6,877 nt of DNA from Pseudomonas sp. (lineage in GTDB: Bacteria > Pseudomonadota > Gammaproteobacteria > Pseudomonadales > Pseudomonadaceae). Positions 1 to 4,654 of the stretch are shown here, piece by piece (position 1 is the first letter of the stretch; every line of letters starts with the position of its first letter). The stretch is taken from positions 1 through 6,877 of the forward strand of contig JAPLSD010000181.1 in NCBI GenBank assembly GCA_026398835.1, given 5' to 3'. Both the position numbers and the translations under genes were made by a program. Under the pieces are notes generated by a model. The model made no database searches, was not told the origin of the DNA, and saw only the letters and a list, made by a program, of their open reading frames with translations.

Positions 1-74
1 AAGAATCCCCATCTTTGTCTCGGCTTGCTGCCGGGTACGACTTTGGAGCGGTTGGATCCATATTCAGATTCGAA

Positions 75-103
75 AAAATATAGACAAGAAACACTGATGT
101 CAA
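75..103 (-). promoter_or_regulatory. Candidate sigma70 promoter reading leftward
   Basis: On the minus strand a perfect -35 box TTGACA (103-98) is followed after 17 nt by TATTTT (80-75), or after 15 nt by the better hexamer TATATT (82-77). The surrounding DNA is AT-rich. Transcription would leave the window to the left, consistent with a possible start codon at 12-10 after a leader of about 55 nt. The match is by eye only, and the downstream gene is outside the window. Confidence 0.4.
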
Positions 104-256
104 AGGTCGAAAGTGAACCATCAGTCATTTTTAAACTATTAACCGTCAGAATGATCGCGTTGCGGGCGTGAGAAAACGCTGTCAATGAGCAGGATGATGA
201 CCAATGGATTCAACAGTGAGCTGGCGTAACGGCGGTGCAATAGAGCCTTTTATCGA

Positions 257-288
257 CTGATGGCCTAGAATCTTCCATCAGCGTTTTT
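257..288 (+). terminator. Hairpin plus T-run just before ybaK
   Basis: CTGATGG (257-263) and CCATCAG (275-281) form a perfect 7-bp stem with an 11-nt loop. After CG comes TTTTT (284-288). This has the form of a modest Rho-independent terminator on the plus strand, only 26 nt before the ybaK start. No plus-strand gene that it would end is visible upstream. It could be an attenuator-like structure or could insulate ybaK from upstream transcription. The loop also contains the best ybaK -10 candidate, so the two readings compete. Confidence 0.4.
266..271 (+). promoter_or_regulatory. Possible ybaK -10 box TAGAAT
   Basis: TAGAAT matches the sigma70 -10 consensus at four of six positions and would place a start site near 278, about 37 nt before the ybaK ATG. 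No good -35 box is present at 16-18 nt spacing, so the call is weak. Confidence 0.3.
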
Positions 289-305
289 CTCCATTGGCCA
301 AGCCC

Positions 306-309
306 GGAG
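306..309 (+). promoter_or_regulatory. Ribosome binding site fixing the ybaK start
   Basis: GGAG lies 5 nt before the ATG at 315. The upstream in-frame TTG at 294 has no Shine-Dalgarno sequence, so the ATG at 315 is preferred. This also agrees with the family N-terminus Met-Thr-Pro-Ala. Confidence 0.75.
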
Positions 310-314
310 CCGCC

Positions 315-785
315 ATGACACCTGCATTGGATTTGTTGAAAAAAGTTCGAGCTGAACATCGGGTGCACAGTTACGAACATGATCCGAAGGCTGCTTCCTA
401 TGGTCTGGAGGCCGCGGAAAAGCTTGGGCTCGATCCGGCTCAGGTGTTCAAGACGCTGTTGGCCTCCAGTGAAAAGGGCGAATTATTGGTGGCGGTGGTG
501 CCGGTCGTCGGAAGTCTGGATCTGAAGGCACTGGCCCATGCTGCGGGAGTGAAGAAAGTCGAGATGGCTGACCCGGCCGCCGCGCAACGGGCGACCGGTT
601 ACCTGCTGGGTGGGATCAGCCCCTTGGGGCAGAAAAAGCGTTTGCGAACCTTCGTCGATAACAGCGCTCAACCCTTCGCCAGTATTTTTGTCAGCGCGGG
701 GCGTCGGGGCCTTGAGGTCGAGCTATCAGCTGCGGTACTGGCCGAGCATACCCAGGCGAAGTTCGCCGATATTGGTCGGGCTTGA
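315..785 (+). CDS. ybaK: Cys-tRNA(Pro)/Cys-tRNA(Cys) deacylase YbaK
   Basis: This 156-residue cytoplasmic protein belongs to the YbaK/EbsC branch of the INS-like editing domains. Known members hydrolyse Cys-tRNA(Pro) made in error by prolyl-tRNA synthetase, working in trans with that enzyme. The sequence is collinear with E. coli YbaK, as I remember it, from residue 1: MTPALDLL, YEHDP (20-24), KLGLDPAQVFKTL with the expected catalytic lysine K46, KKVEMADP (80-87), and the strongly conserved GGISPLGQKKR (99-109). The length is normal (E. coli has 159). The ATG at 315 is chosen over a TTG at 294 because it has a GGAG site and matches the family start. The next gene runs the same way after 106 nt, so co-transcription is possible but not shown. 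Nothing looks truncated. Confidence 0.97.
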   Translation: MTPALDLLKKVRAEHRVHSYEHDPKAASYGLEAAEKLGLDPAQVFKTLLASSEKGELLVAVVPVVGSLDLKALAHAAGVKKVEMADPAAAQRATGYLLGGISPLGQKKRLRTFVDNSAQPFASIFVSAGRRGLEVELSAAVLAEHTQAKFADIGRA

Positions 786-789
786 TGGC

Positions 790-818
790 TTGAAACGTCG
801 CTGTATGGCGCAAATAAC
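790..818 (+). promoter_or_regulatory. Possible promoter for the PhzF-family gene
   Basis: TTGAAA (790-795) is followed after 17 nt by AATAAC (813-818), a 4/6 match to the -10 consensus, in the 106-nt gap between ybaK and the next gene. It would give a leader of about 65 nt. An alternative -10, TAGCCT at 832-837, has no clear -35. Seen by eye only. Confidence 0.3.
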
Positions 819-875
819 CCTTTTCTGTGACTAGCCTCAGATAGCGTCCCGGCGCATGCTCGCTGTCGCATATTC

Positions 876-881
876 AAGGAG
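876..881 (+). promoter_or_regulatory. Ribosome binding site fixing the PhzF-like start
   Basis: AAGGAG lies 10 nt before the ATG at 892. It falls inside the reading frame that would begin at the upstream ATG at 856, which argues that 856 is not the real start. Confidence 0.7.
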
Positions 882-891
882 AGGTGTGGTC

Positions 892-1674
892 ATGCAACTT
901 GAGTTTCATCAGGTCGACGCGTTCAGTGATCGGCCATTCAGTGGCAACCCGGCAATGGTCTATCGGCTCGACGCGTGGCTCGCCGATGAGTTGATGCAGA
1001 AGATTGCCGCCGAGCACAATCTGGCAGAAACCGCTTTTGTGGTACGCGAAGGTCAGGGGTGGCATATCCGCTGGTTCACACCCACCACTGAGGTGCCGCT
1101 GTGTGGCCATGCCACCCTGGCCAGCGCCCATGTCTTGTTTGAGGTGTATAAGGAGCCGGTTGAGCGACTGGACTTCATCAGCAAGTCCGGCCCCTTGAGC
1201 GTCAGCCGCGAAGGCGAGCGTCTGTGGCTGGATTTTCCGGCGATTGTGCCCCGCGAGGTTGGGGTGACGCTGGATGTAGAGCGCGCGCTGGGGGTTGAGG
1301 CGGTCGACGTATTGGGCAGCAACGAATTGTTTGTGGTGCTGGCGTCCGAGCAGGCAGTGCTTGATTGCAAGCCGGACATGACTGCGTTGGCGAAACTGCC
1401 GTGGCCAGGAGCGATCGTTACAGCGCGAGGGACTCGACATGATTTCGTCTCACGCTATTTCGCCCCGGCGATAGGAATCAACGAAGATCCTGTGACCGGA
1501 TCGACCCATTGCAGCCTTATCCCGTACTGGTCGCAACGCTTGGGCAAATCGAGCCTGACGGCGTATCAATGTTCGGCGCGCGGTGGCGAGTTGTTCTGTC
1601 GTCTGGAAGGAGATCGAGTGAAGATCGGCGGGAATGCTACGTTGGTGGCGAGTGGGAAGTTGATGCTGGGATAG
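892..1674 (+). CDS. PhzF/YddE-family isomerase-like protein
   Basis: This 260-residue protein belongs to the PhzF superfamily, which has a diaminopimelate-epimerase-like double-barrel fold. The founding PhzF isomerises a phenazine precursor, but most relatives (YddE type) have no known substrate, and no phenazine genes are near. Family motifs are intact: VDAFSDRPFSGNPA (8-21), NLAETAF (43-49) with E46 at the catalytic glutamate position, RWFTPTTEVPLCGHATLA with CGH at 71-73, DPVTGS (199-204), whose aspartate matches another active-site residue of PhzF, and IGGNA (245-249). There is no signal peptide or membrane segment, so it is probably cytoplasmic. The start at 892 is chosen because translation there begins directly with the family's first strand and follows an AAGGAG site; an in-frame ATG at 856 would add 12 unrelated residues. 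Slightly short for the family but complete. The family is certain; the substrate is unknown. Confidence 0.95.
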   Translation: MQLEFHQVDAFSDRPFSGNPAMVYRLDAWLADELMQKIAAEHNLAETAFVVREGQGWHIRWFTPTTEVPLCGHATLASAHVLFEVYKEPVERLDFISKSGPLSVSREGERLWLDFPAIVPREVGVTLDVERALGVEAVDVLGSNELFVVLASEQAVLDCKPDMTALAKLPWPGAIVTARGTRHDFVSRYFAPAIGINEDPVTGSTHCSLIPYWSQRLGKSSLTAYQCSARGGELFCRLEGDRVKIGGNATLVASGKLMLG

Positions 1675-1683
1675 AGGCTGACC

Positions 1684-1773
1684 TGTAGGAGCCGGGCTTG
1701 CCCGCGATGCAGACGCCGCGTTTTCTCTGAAATACCGCGTCATCGTTCATCACGGGCAAGCCCGGCTCCTACA
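1684..1773. repeat. REPIN: inverted pair of REP sequences
   Basis: Two 26-nt arms, 1684-1709 and 1748-1773, are inverted copies of each other differing at one base, separated by a 38-nt spacer. Each contains the core GCCGGGCTTGCCCG, itself palindromic, flanked by TGTAGGA. This is the typical form of Pseudomonas REP doublets (REPINs), which are thought to be spread by RAYT transposases encoded elsewhere in the genome. It fills nearly all of the 105-nt gap between the convergent stop codons at 1674 and 1780. A transcript from either side could fold the pair into a long hairpin, so it may also act as a bidirectional terminator or protect 3' ends. No RAYT gene is in the window. Confidence 0.92.
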
Positions 1774-1779
1774 AAAACA

Positions 1780-2889
1780 TCAACTGGCGGTGCTATGCCG
1801 GCGTACACCGGATTCCACTACTGGAATCTGCGCCGCCGTACTGCCGGACGCTTGAAACAACACCAGATGTTCTGCCGCGACACGAATCCCGACGTCCGCC
1901 CCGACCCGATGATCAGCGTGACTTGGGAAGATCGATTCCAACTGGCTGCCGGTCGGCAACTGCAGGCGATACAAGGTCGAAGCACCGAGGAAAGTCTTGC
2001 CGGTGATTCGTGCTTTCAGCTCGCTGTCCGGTGCATAGACGATATCGTCCGGACGCAACAGCACGTCGACGGCACCGCCAATCGGCCATGTATAGGCGCG
2101 ATTGCCTCGCAGTACACCCAGTTCGGTCTGCACCGATTCCGGGCTCAGCAACTGGCCGCGAATGAAATAACCCTGACCGATAAAGCTCGCGACAAAGGGG
2201 GTGAACGGCTCGTGGTAGAGGTTGTACGGCGTGTCCCACTGCTCCAGCCGACCTTCCTTGAAGACGCCGACGTGGTCGCTGACCGCGAAGGCTTCTTCCT
2301 GATCGTGGGTCACCAGAATCGCGCTGGTGCCACGGGCCTTGAGAATGTCCCGCACCTCATGGCTGAGCTTGCGTCGCAGTTCGCCGTCGAGGTTGGAAAA
2401 GGGTTCGTCGAGCAACAGCAGTTGCGGTTCTGGCGCCAGTGCGCGAGCCAGCGCGACGCGCTGCTGCTGACCACCGGACAGTTCGTGGGGGAAGCGCTTG
2501 CCGAGGTTTTTCAGGTTGACCAGTTCGAGCAGTTCTTCGGTCACGCGATCCTTTTGCGGATGTTTGCGAATCCCGAAGGCGATGTTGTCGGCCACGCTCA
2601 AGTGCGGAAACAGCGCGTAGTCCTGGAACACCATGCCGATCCGACGCTTCTCCGGCGCCAGGGTGAAACCGGCGCTTGAGATGACTTCTCCGGCCAGTTT
2701 GATTTCACCTTCGTGCACTGGCTCGAAACCGGCAATCGCTCGCAGGGTGGTGGTTTTGCCACAACCGGACGAGCCGAGCAGGCAACCGATATCCCCGGCA
2801 TTGAGGTGCAGGTTCAGATTCTGCACGACCCGTTGGTCTTGGTAGCCGCAGGCCAGATTACGCAGGTTAAGCAGTAATGGCTGGCTCAT
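1780..2889 (-). CDS. ABC transporter ATP-binding protein, iron(III)/polyamine type
   Basis: This 369-residue ATPase should sit on the inner face of the membrane and power an importer. The nucleotide-binding domain is complete: Walker [10 protein letters not shown] (39-47), Q-loop Q89, signature LSGGQ (137-141), Walker B LLLLDE (157-162), D-loop SNLD (165-168) and switch histidine H195. After about residue 240 a regulatory TOBE-type region follows, with LLRPDDI at 277-283. That architecture and length fit the FbpC/PotA group, which import ferric iron, polyamines or similar solutes; the substrate cannot be read from sequence. The ATG at 2889 is preferred to an upstream in-frame codon at 2967 because the extra 26 residues lie inside argF and are unlike the family. 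The ATG overlaps the argF TGA by four bases (ATGA) with no good ribosome site of its own, suggesting translational coupling. No permease or binding protein gene is adjacent. Confidence 0.95.
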   Translation of the reverse strand: MSQPLLLNLRNLACGYQDQRVVQNLNLHLNAGDIGCLLGSSGCGKTTTLRAIAGFEPVHEGEIKLAGEVISSAGFTLAPEKRRIGMVFQDYALFPHLSVADNIAFGIRKHPQKDRVTEELLELVNLKNLGKRFPHELSGGQQQRVALARALAPEPQLLLLDEPFSNLDGELRRKLSHEVRDILKARGTSAILVTHDQEEAFAVSDHVGVFKEGRLEQWDTPYNLYHEPFTPFVASFIGQGYFIRGQLLSPESVQTELGVLRGNRAYTWPIGGAVDVLLRPDDIVYAPDSELKARITGKTFLGASTLYRLQLPTGSQLESIFPSHADHRVGADVGIRVAAEHLVLFQASGSTAAQIPVVESGVRRHSTAS

Positions 2890-3806
2890 GCGTGGTGGTA
2901 CGCCGGCTCGACCAGAAACTCGAGCAGGGCTTTTTGTGCGTGAAGACGGTTTTCCGCCTGATCCCAAGCGACAGAGCGCTGATCGTCGAGCAGGTCGAGA
3001 CTGATCTCCTCGCCACGGTGAGCGGGTAGACAGTGCATGAAAAGCACGTCCGGTGCGGCCATGTCGAGCAGGGCGCGAGTCACCTGGAAGGGGGCGAACA
3101 GCGCGAGGCGCTTGGCGGTTTCCTCTTCCTGGCCCATGGAGGTCCAGACGTCAGTGCTGACCAGATGAGCGCCGATCACTGCATCCCGAGGATCGCGGAC
3201 GATGGTCACGCGATCGCCGGCCTTGGCGACGAACTCAGGGTTCGGCTCGTAACCTTGCGGGCAGGCGATGCGCAGTTGGAAGTCGAATTGAATGGCGGCC
3301 TCTATATAGCTGTTGCACATGTTGTTGCCGTCGCCGATCCAGGCAACGGTCTTGCCCTGGATCGAGCCGCGATGTTCGAGGAAGGTTTGCATGTCGGCCA
3401 GTAACTGGCACGGATGCAGGTCGTCGGACAGGCCGTTTATCACGGGCACGCGGGAATTGGCGGCGAATTCGGTCAGAGTGCTATGGGCGAAGGTGCGGAT
3501 CATCACAGCGTCGAGCATGCGCGACATGACGATGGCGCAATCGCCAATCGGCTCGCCACGACCCAATTGAGTATCGCGTGGCGATAGAAAGATCGCTTGG
3601 CCACCCAGCTGGATCATGCCGGCTTCGAAGGAGAGGCGGGTACGGGTCGAGGACTTCTCGAAAATCATCCCGAGAACGCGGTTTTTCAATGGCTCGAAGA
3701 GGACGCCGCGATTACGCAGGTCCTTCAGCTCGATGCCTCGACGAATCACGCTGACCAGCTCTTCGGGCGTGCAATCCATCAGGGAGAGAAAGTGCCTTGC
3801 GCTCAT
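2886..3806 (-). CDS. argF: Ornithine carbamoyltransferase, anabolic
   Basis: ArgF makes citrulline from ornithine and carbamoyl phosphate in arginine biosynthesis, in the cytoplasm. The 306-residue protein is full length. Motifs: STRTR (53-57) for carbamoyl phosphate, HPCQ (131-134), DVWTSMG (219-225) for ornithine, and [10 protein letters not shown] (258-267) with the catalytic cysteine C259. It is strikingly similar to P. aeruginosa ArgF as I remember it, including the MSARHFLS start. That, and the ArgR site upstream, marks it as the anabolic enzyme and not catabolic ArcB. Two ATG codons are adjacent (3809 and 3806); AAAGG at 3820-3816 lies 6 or 9 nt away. I chose 3806 because homologues begin MSARHF; the choice changes one residue. 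The stop overlaps the start of the ABC ATPase gene, so the two are probably one transcript. Confidence 0.98.
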   Translation of the reverse strand: MSARHFLSLMDCTPEELVSVIRRGIELKDLRNRGVLFEPLKNRVLGMIFEKSSTRTRLSFEAGMIQLGGQAIFLSPRDTQLGRGEPIGDCAIVMSRMLDAVMIRTFAHSTLTEFAANSRVPVINGLSDDLHPCQLLADMQTFLEHRGSIQGKTVAWIGDGNNMCNSYIEAAIQFDFQLRIACPQGYEPNPEFVAKAGDRVTIVRDPRDAVIGAHLVSTDVWTSMGQEEETAKRLALFAPFQVTRALLDMAAPDVLFMHCLPAHRGEEISLDLLDDQRSVAWDQAENRLHAQKALLEFLVEPAYHHA

Positions 3807-3875
3807 CATTAACTACCTTTTTGCAACAGACCGCAGATACTCAAAGCCTTGTTTAATTGAAAAACGGGCGAGACC

Positions 3876-3891
3876 TGCGGCGAAAGCCGCA
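3876..3891 (-). other. argF leader hairpin
   Basis: TGCGGC and GCCGCA form a perfect 6-bp GC-rich stem around a 4-nt loop, read as TTTC in the argF transcript. It lies about 70 nt before the argF start and about 30 nt inside the predicted transcript. In the argF direction a run of five Ts follows after about 11 nt, too far for a standard terminator. It could shape leader stability or early termination, or have no role. Confidence 0.5.
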
Positions 3892-3911
3892 CGGGGCGAC
3901 GAAATAGGGGA

Positions 3912-3948
3912 AGGCGCGATCTTGACATTAAATGTCGCGTCTTACCAA
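3912..3948 (+). promoter_or_regulatory. ArgR-type operator for argF
   Basis: The Pseudomonas ArgR (AraC/XylS type) recognises tandem half-sites of the form TGTCGC-N8-AA-N5. A perfect half-site is present: TGTCGC (3933-3938), eight bases, then AA (3947-3948). Exactly 21 nt earlier in the same orientation lies a degenerate half-site, AGGCGC (3912-3917), eight bases, then CA. The pair overlaps the best argF -10 candidate and its start site, the position expected for repression when arginine is plentiful. The operator motif reads on the strand opposite to argF. The motif is from established knowledge; occupancy here is inferred. Confidence 0.65.
3927..3932 (-). promoter_or_regulatory. Candidate argF -10 box
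   Basis: TTTAAT read on the minus strand (3932-3927) is the best -10 match upstream of argF, giving a leader of about 115 nt. No good -35 box is found 16-18 nt upstream. It lies between the two ArgR half-sites, which makes direct repression plausible. Other placements are possible. Confidence 0.35.
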
Positions 3949-4182
3949 TAGGGCTACGGTTCTTAGGGGAGTTCAGAGGTGCTACGAGGATGTCGCGGTA
4001 GCGCTTTTGAAGCCTGTTTCCTGACTGCAGCCCGCCATTTGTACACTGCCCTCGCGCGGCTTGGCAATCAAACGGGACGGGCAAAGCGCCGTAATGGTCG
4101 GTTTCTGACTGGTCAGGCGGGGGTTTTTGCAGGCAGTCTCGGTAAGGCTGCCCCAGCTGAAACATTTCCTGGCACAAGGTGC

Positions 4183-4188
4183 TAGGCT
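4183..4188 (+). promoter_or_regulatory. Candidate extended -10 promoter for the small gene
   Basis: TAGGCT is preceded by TG and one base (TGCTAGGCT, 4180-4188), an extended -10 arrangement that can work without a strong -35. Only weak -35 candidates such as AAACAT (4160-4165) are present. Transcription would begin near 4195, about 30 nt before the ATG at 4225. Confidence 0.4.
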
Positions 4189-4210
4189 GTGAAAGTGTCA
4201 TGGGCGATAC

Positions 4211-4216
4211 AGGGAG
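4211..4216 (+). promoter_or_regulatory. Ribosome binding site fixing the small gene start
   Basis: AGGGAG lies 8 nt before the ATG at 4225. An in-frame GTG at 4189 would place this site inside the coding region and has no comparable site before it. Confidence 0.7.
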
Positions 4217-4224
4217 TTTCTGGA

Positions 4225-4515
4225 ATGGAATCAAAAGAGCAGCAATTAATGGAGTTACTGGGACTGATGGCGCGCTCCCTGACCCACCTCACCGCCTCCG
4301 TGACCTCGATGTCTTTCGAGTTGCTGCGCAGTGAGGACGAAGTGACCAAAGCCGCGGGTCGGCGCATGATCGACCGCATGGCAACCATCAGTACCGGGCT
4401 CGACGAGCACTGGCGATTGATCGGCGAACTTACCGGGGTCCATGTGGCCCATGAGCAGATCGAAACCATTGAGGAAGTTCAGCTGAAGACCCCGTTCGGG
4501 CTTCCGTTGAGCTGA
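4225..4515 (+). CDS. Small uncharacterised protein, 96 residues
   Basis: I do not recognise a named family. The protein begins MESKEQQLMELLGLMARSL and appears mostly helical: residues about 3-35 form one likely amphipathic helix, followed by an acidic then basic segment (LLRSEDEV, GRRMIDRM) and a second helix through about residue 75. It has no signal peptide, membrane span, cysteine pair or metal motif, so it is probably cytoplasmic. The heptad-like spacing of Leu and Met suggests self-association or partner binding, which is inference. The ATG at 4225 is supported by AGGGAG 8 nt upstream. It is divergent from argF and 139 nt ahead of the molybdoenzyme gene on the same strand, with a large inverted repeat between them, so it may be a separate transcript. 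Codon use looks like the neighbouring genes. Confidence 0.8.
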   Translation: MESKEQQLMELLGLMARSLTHLTASVTSMSFELLRSEDEVTKAAGRRMIDRMATISTGLDEHWRLIGELTGVHVAHEQIETIEEVQLKTPFGLPLS

Positions 4516-4580
4516 AGGGTGGCTGGCTGGTATCGGTTGGCCTGATGCCTCTGGATTCACAAAACGAACGTCTCTGGTGC

Positions 4581-4632
4581 AGTGGCCGGTCAGGCGCCAT
4601 AGTTTTGTTCTCGCGGCCTGACGCTGGCCGCT
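4581..4632. repeat. Imperfect inverted repeat before the molybdoenzyme gene
   Basis: Two nested arms pair: AGTGGCC (4581-4587) with GGCCGCT (4626-4632), one G-T pair included, and GTCAGGC (4589-4595) with GCCTGAC (4616-4622), seven perfect pairs. They are separated by a 1/3-nt internal loop and enclose a 20-nt loop. No T-run follows, so it is not a standard intrinsic terminator. It ends 22 nt before the next ATG and could be an operator, a leader structure affecting translation, or a 3' end for the small gene transcript. Confidence 0.6.
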
Positions 4633-4654
4633 CCGAATAAAATAGAGGCTGGCC

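Larger units (their letters stand above)
1..314. other. Non-coding region upstream of ybaK
   Basis: No recognisable gene lies here. Roughly positions 61-145 are clearly AT-rich compared with the GC-rich coding DNA around them, as expected of a promoter region. Plus-strand frame 1 is open from the window edge to a TGA at 169-171, but the translation resembles nothing I know and has codon use unlike the neighbours. A minus-strand ATG at 12-10 reads Met-Gly-Ile-Leu into the window edge and could be the first codons of a divergent gene, but four codons cannot be identified. The region also holds a leftward promoter candidate, a repeated CTGATG/CATCAG element and a hairpin before ybaK. Confidence 0.6.
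3807..4224. other. Divergent intergenic region between argF and the small gene
   Basis: This 418-nt stretch holds no convincing gene. From the argF side it contains the argF ribosome site, a leader hairpin (3876-3891), a -10 candidate overlapping a tandem ArgR-type operator (3912-3948), and a second isolated TGTCGC at 3991-3996. From the other side it holds the promoter candidate (4183-4188) and ribosome site of the small gene. The middle, roughly 4000-4150, shows only a short CTGACTGGTCAG palindrome at 4105-4116 followed by G and T runs; I see no clear function there. Long open frames cross it on both strands but have no family resemblance and no ribosome sites. Confidence 0.7.

Noticed and set aside
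1..171. Plus-strand frame open from the window edge, possibly the end of an upstream gene
   Set aside because: The 56 codons show no family resemblance and no GC-rich third positions, and frame 3 is also open to a TAG at 81. Open frames of this length are expected by chance.
874..1440. Minus-strand open frame of 188 codons opposite the PhzF-like gene
   Set aside because: Antisense to a clear PhzF-family gene; composition is that of a shadow frame.
1795..2679. Plus-strand open frame of 294 codons opposite the ABC ATPase gene
   Set aside because: The minus strand carries every ABC motif. The plus frame is a shadow with no recognisable domain and no ribosome site.
4105..4128. Possible terminator: CTGACTGGTCAG followed by a G-run and T-run
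   Set aside because: The stem is only four or five pairs and is separated from the T-run by seven bases; no transcript that it would end is apparent.
4170..4184. Sigma54-like promoter (TGGCAC) before the small gene
   Set aside because: The required GC of the -12 element is two bases too close to the GG of the -24 element, and the TTGC element is absent.
3809..4234. Minus-strand open frame of 141 codons upstream of argF
   Set aside because: It covers the argF promoter, operator and leader, overlaps the start of the small gene, and its translation (Ser, Pro, Gln and Arg rich) resembles no protein family.
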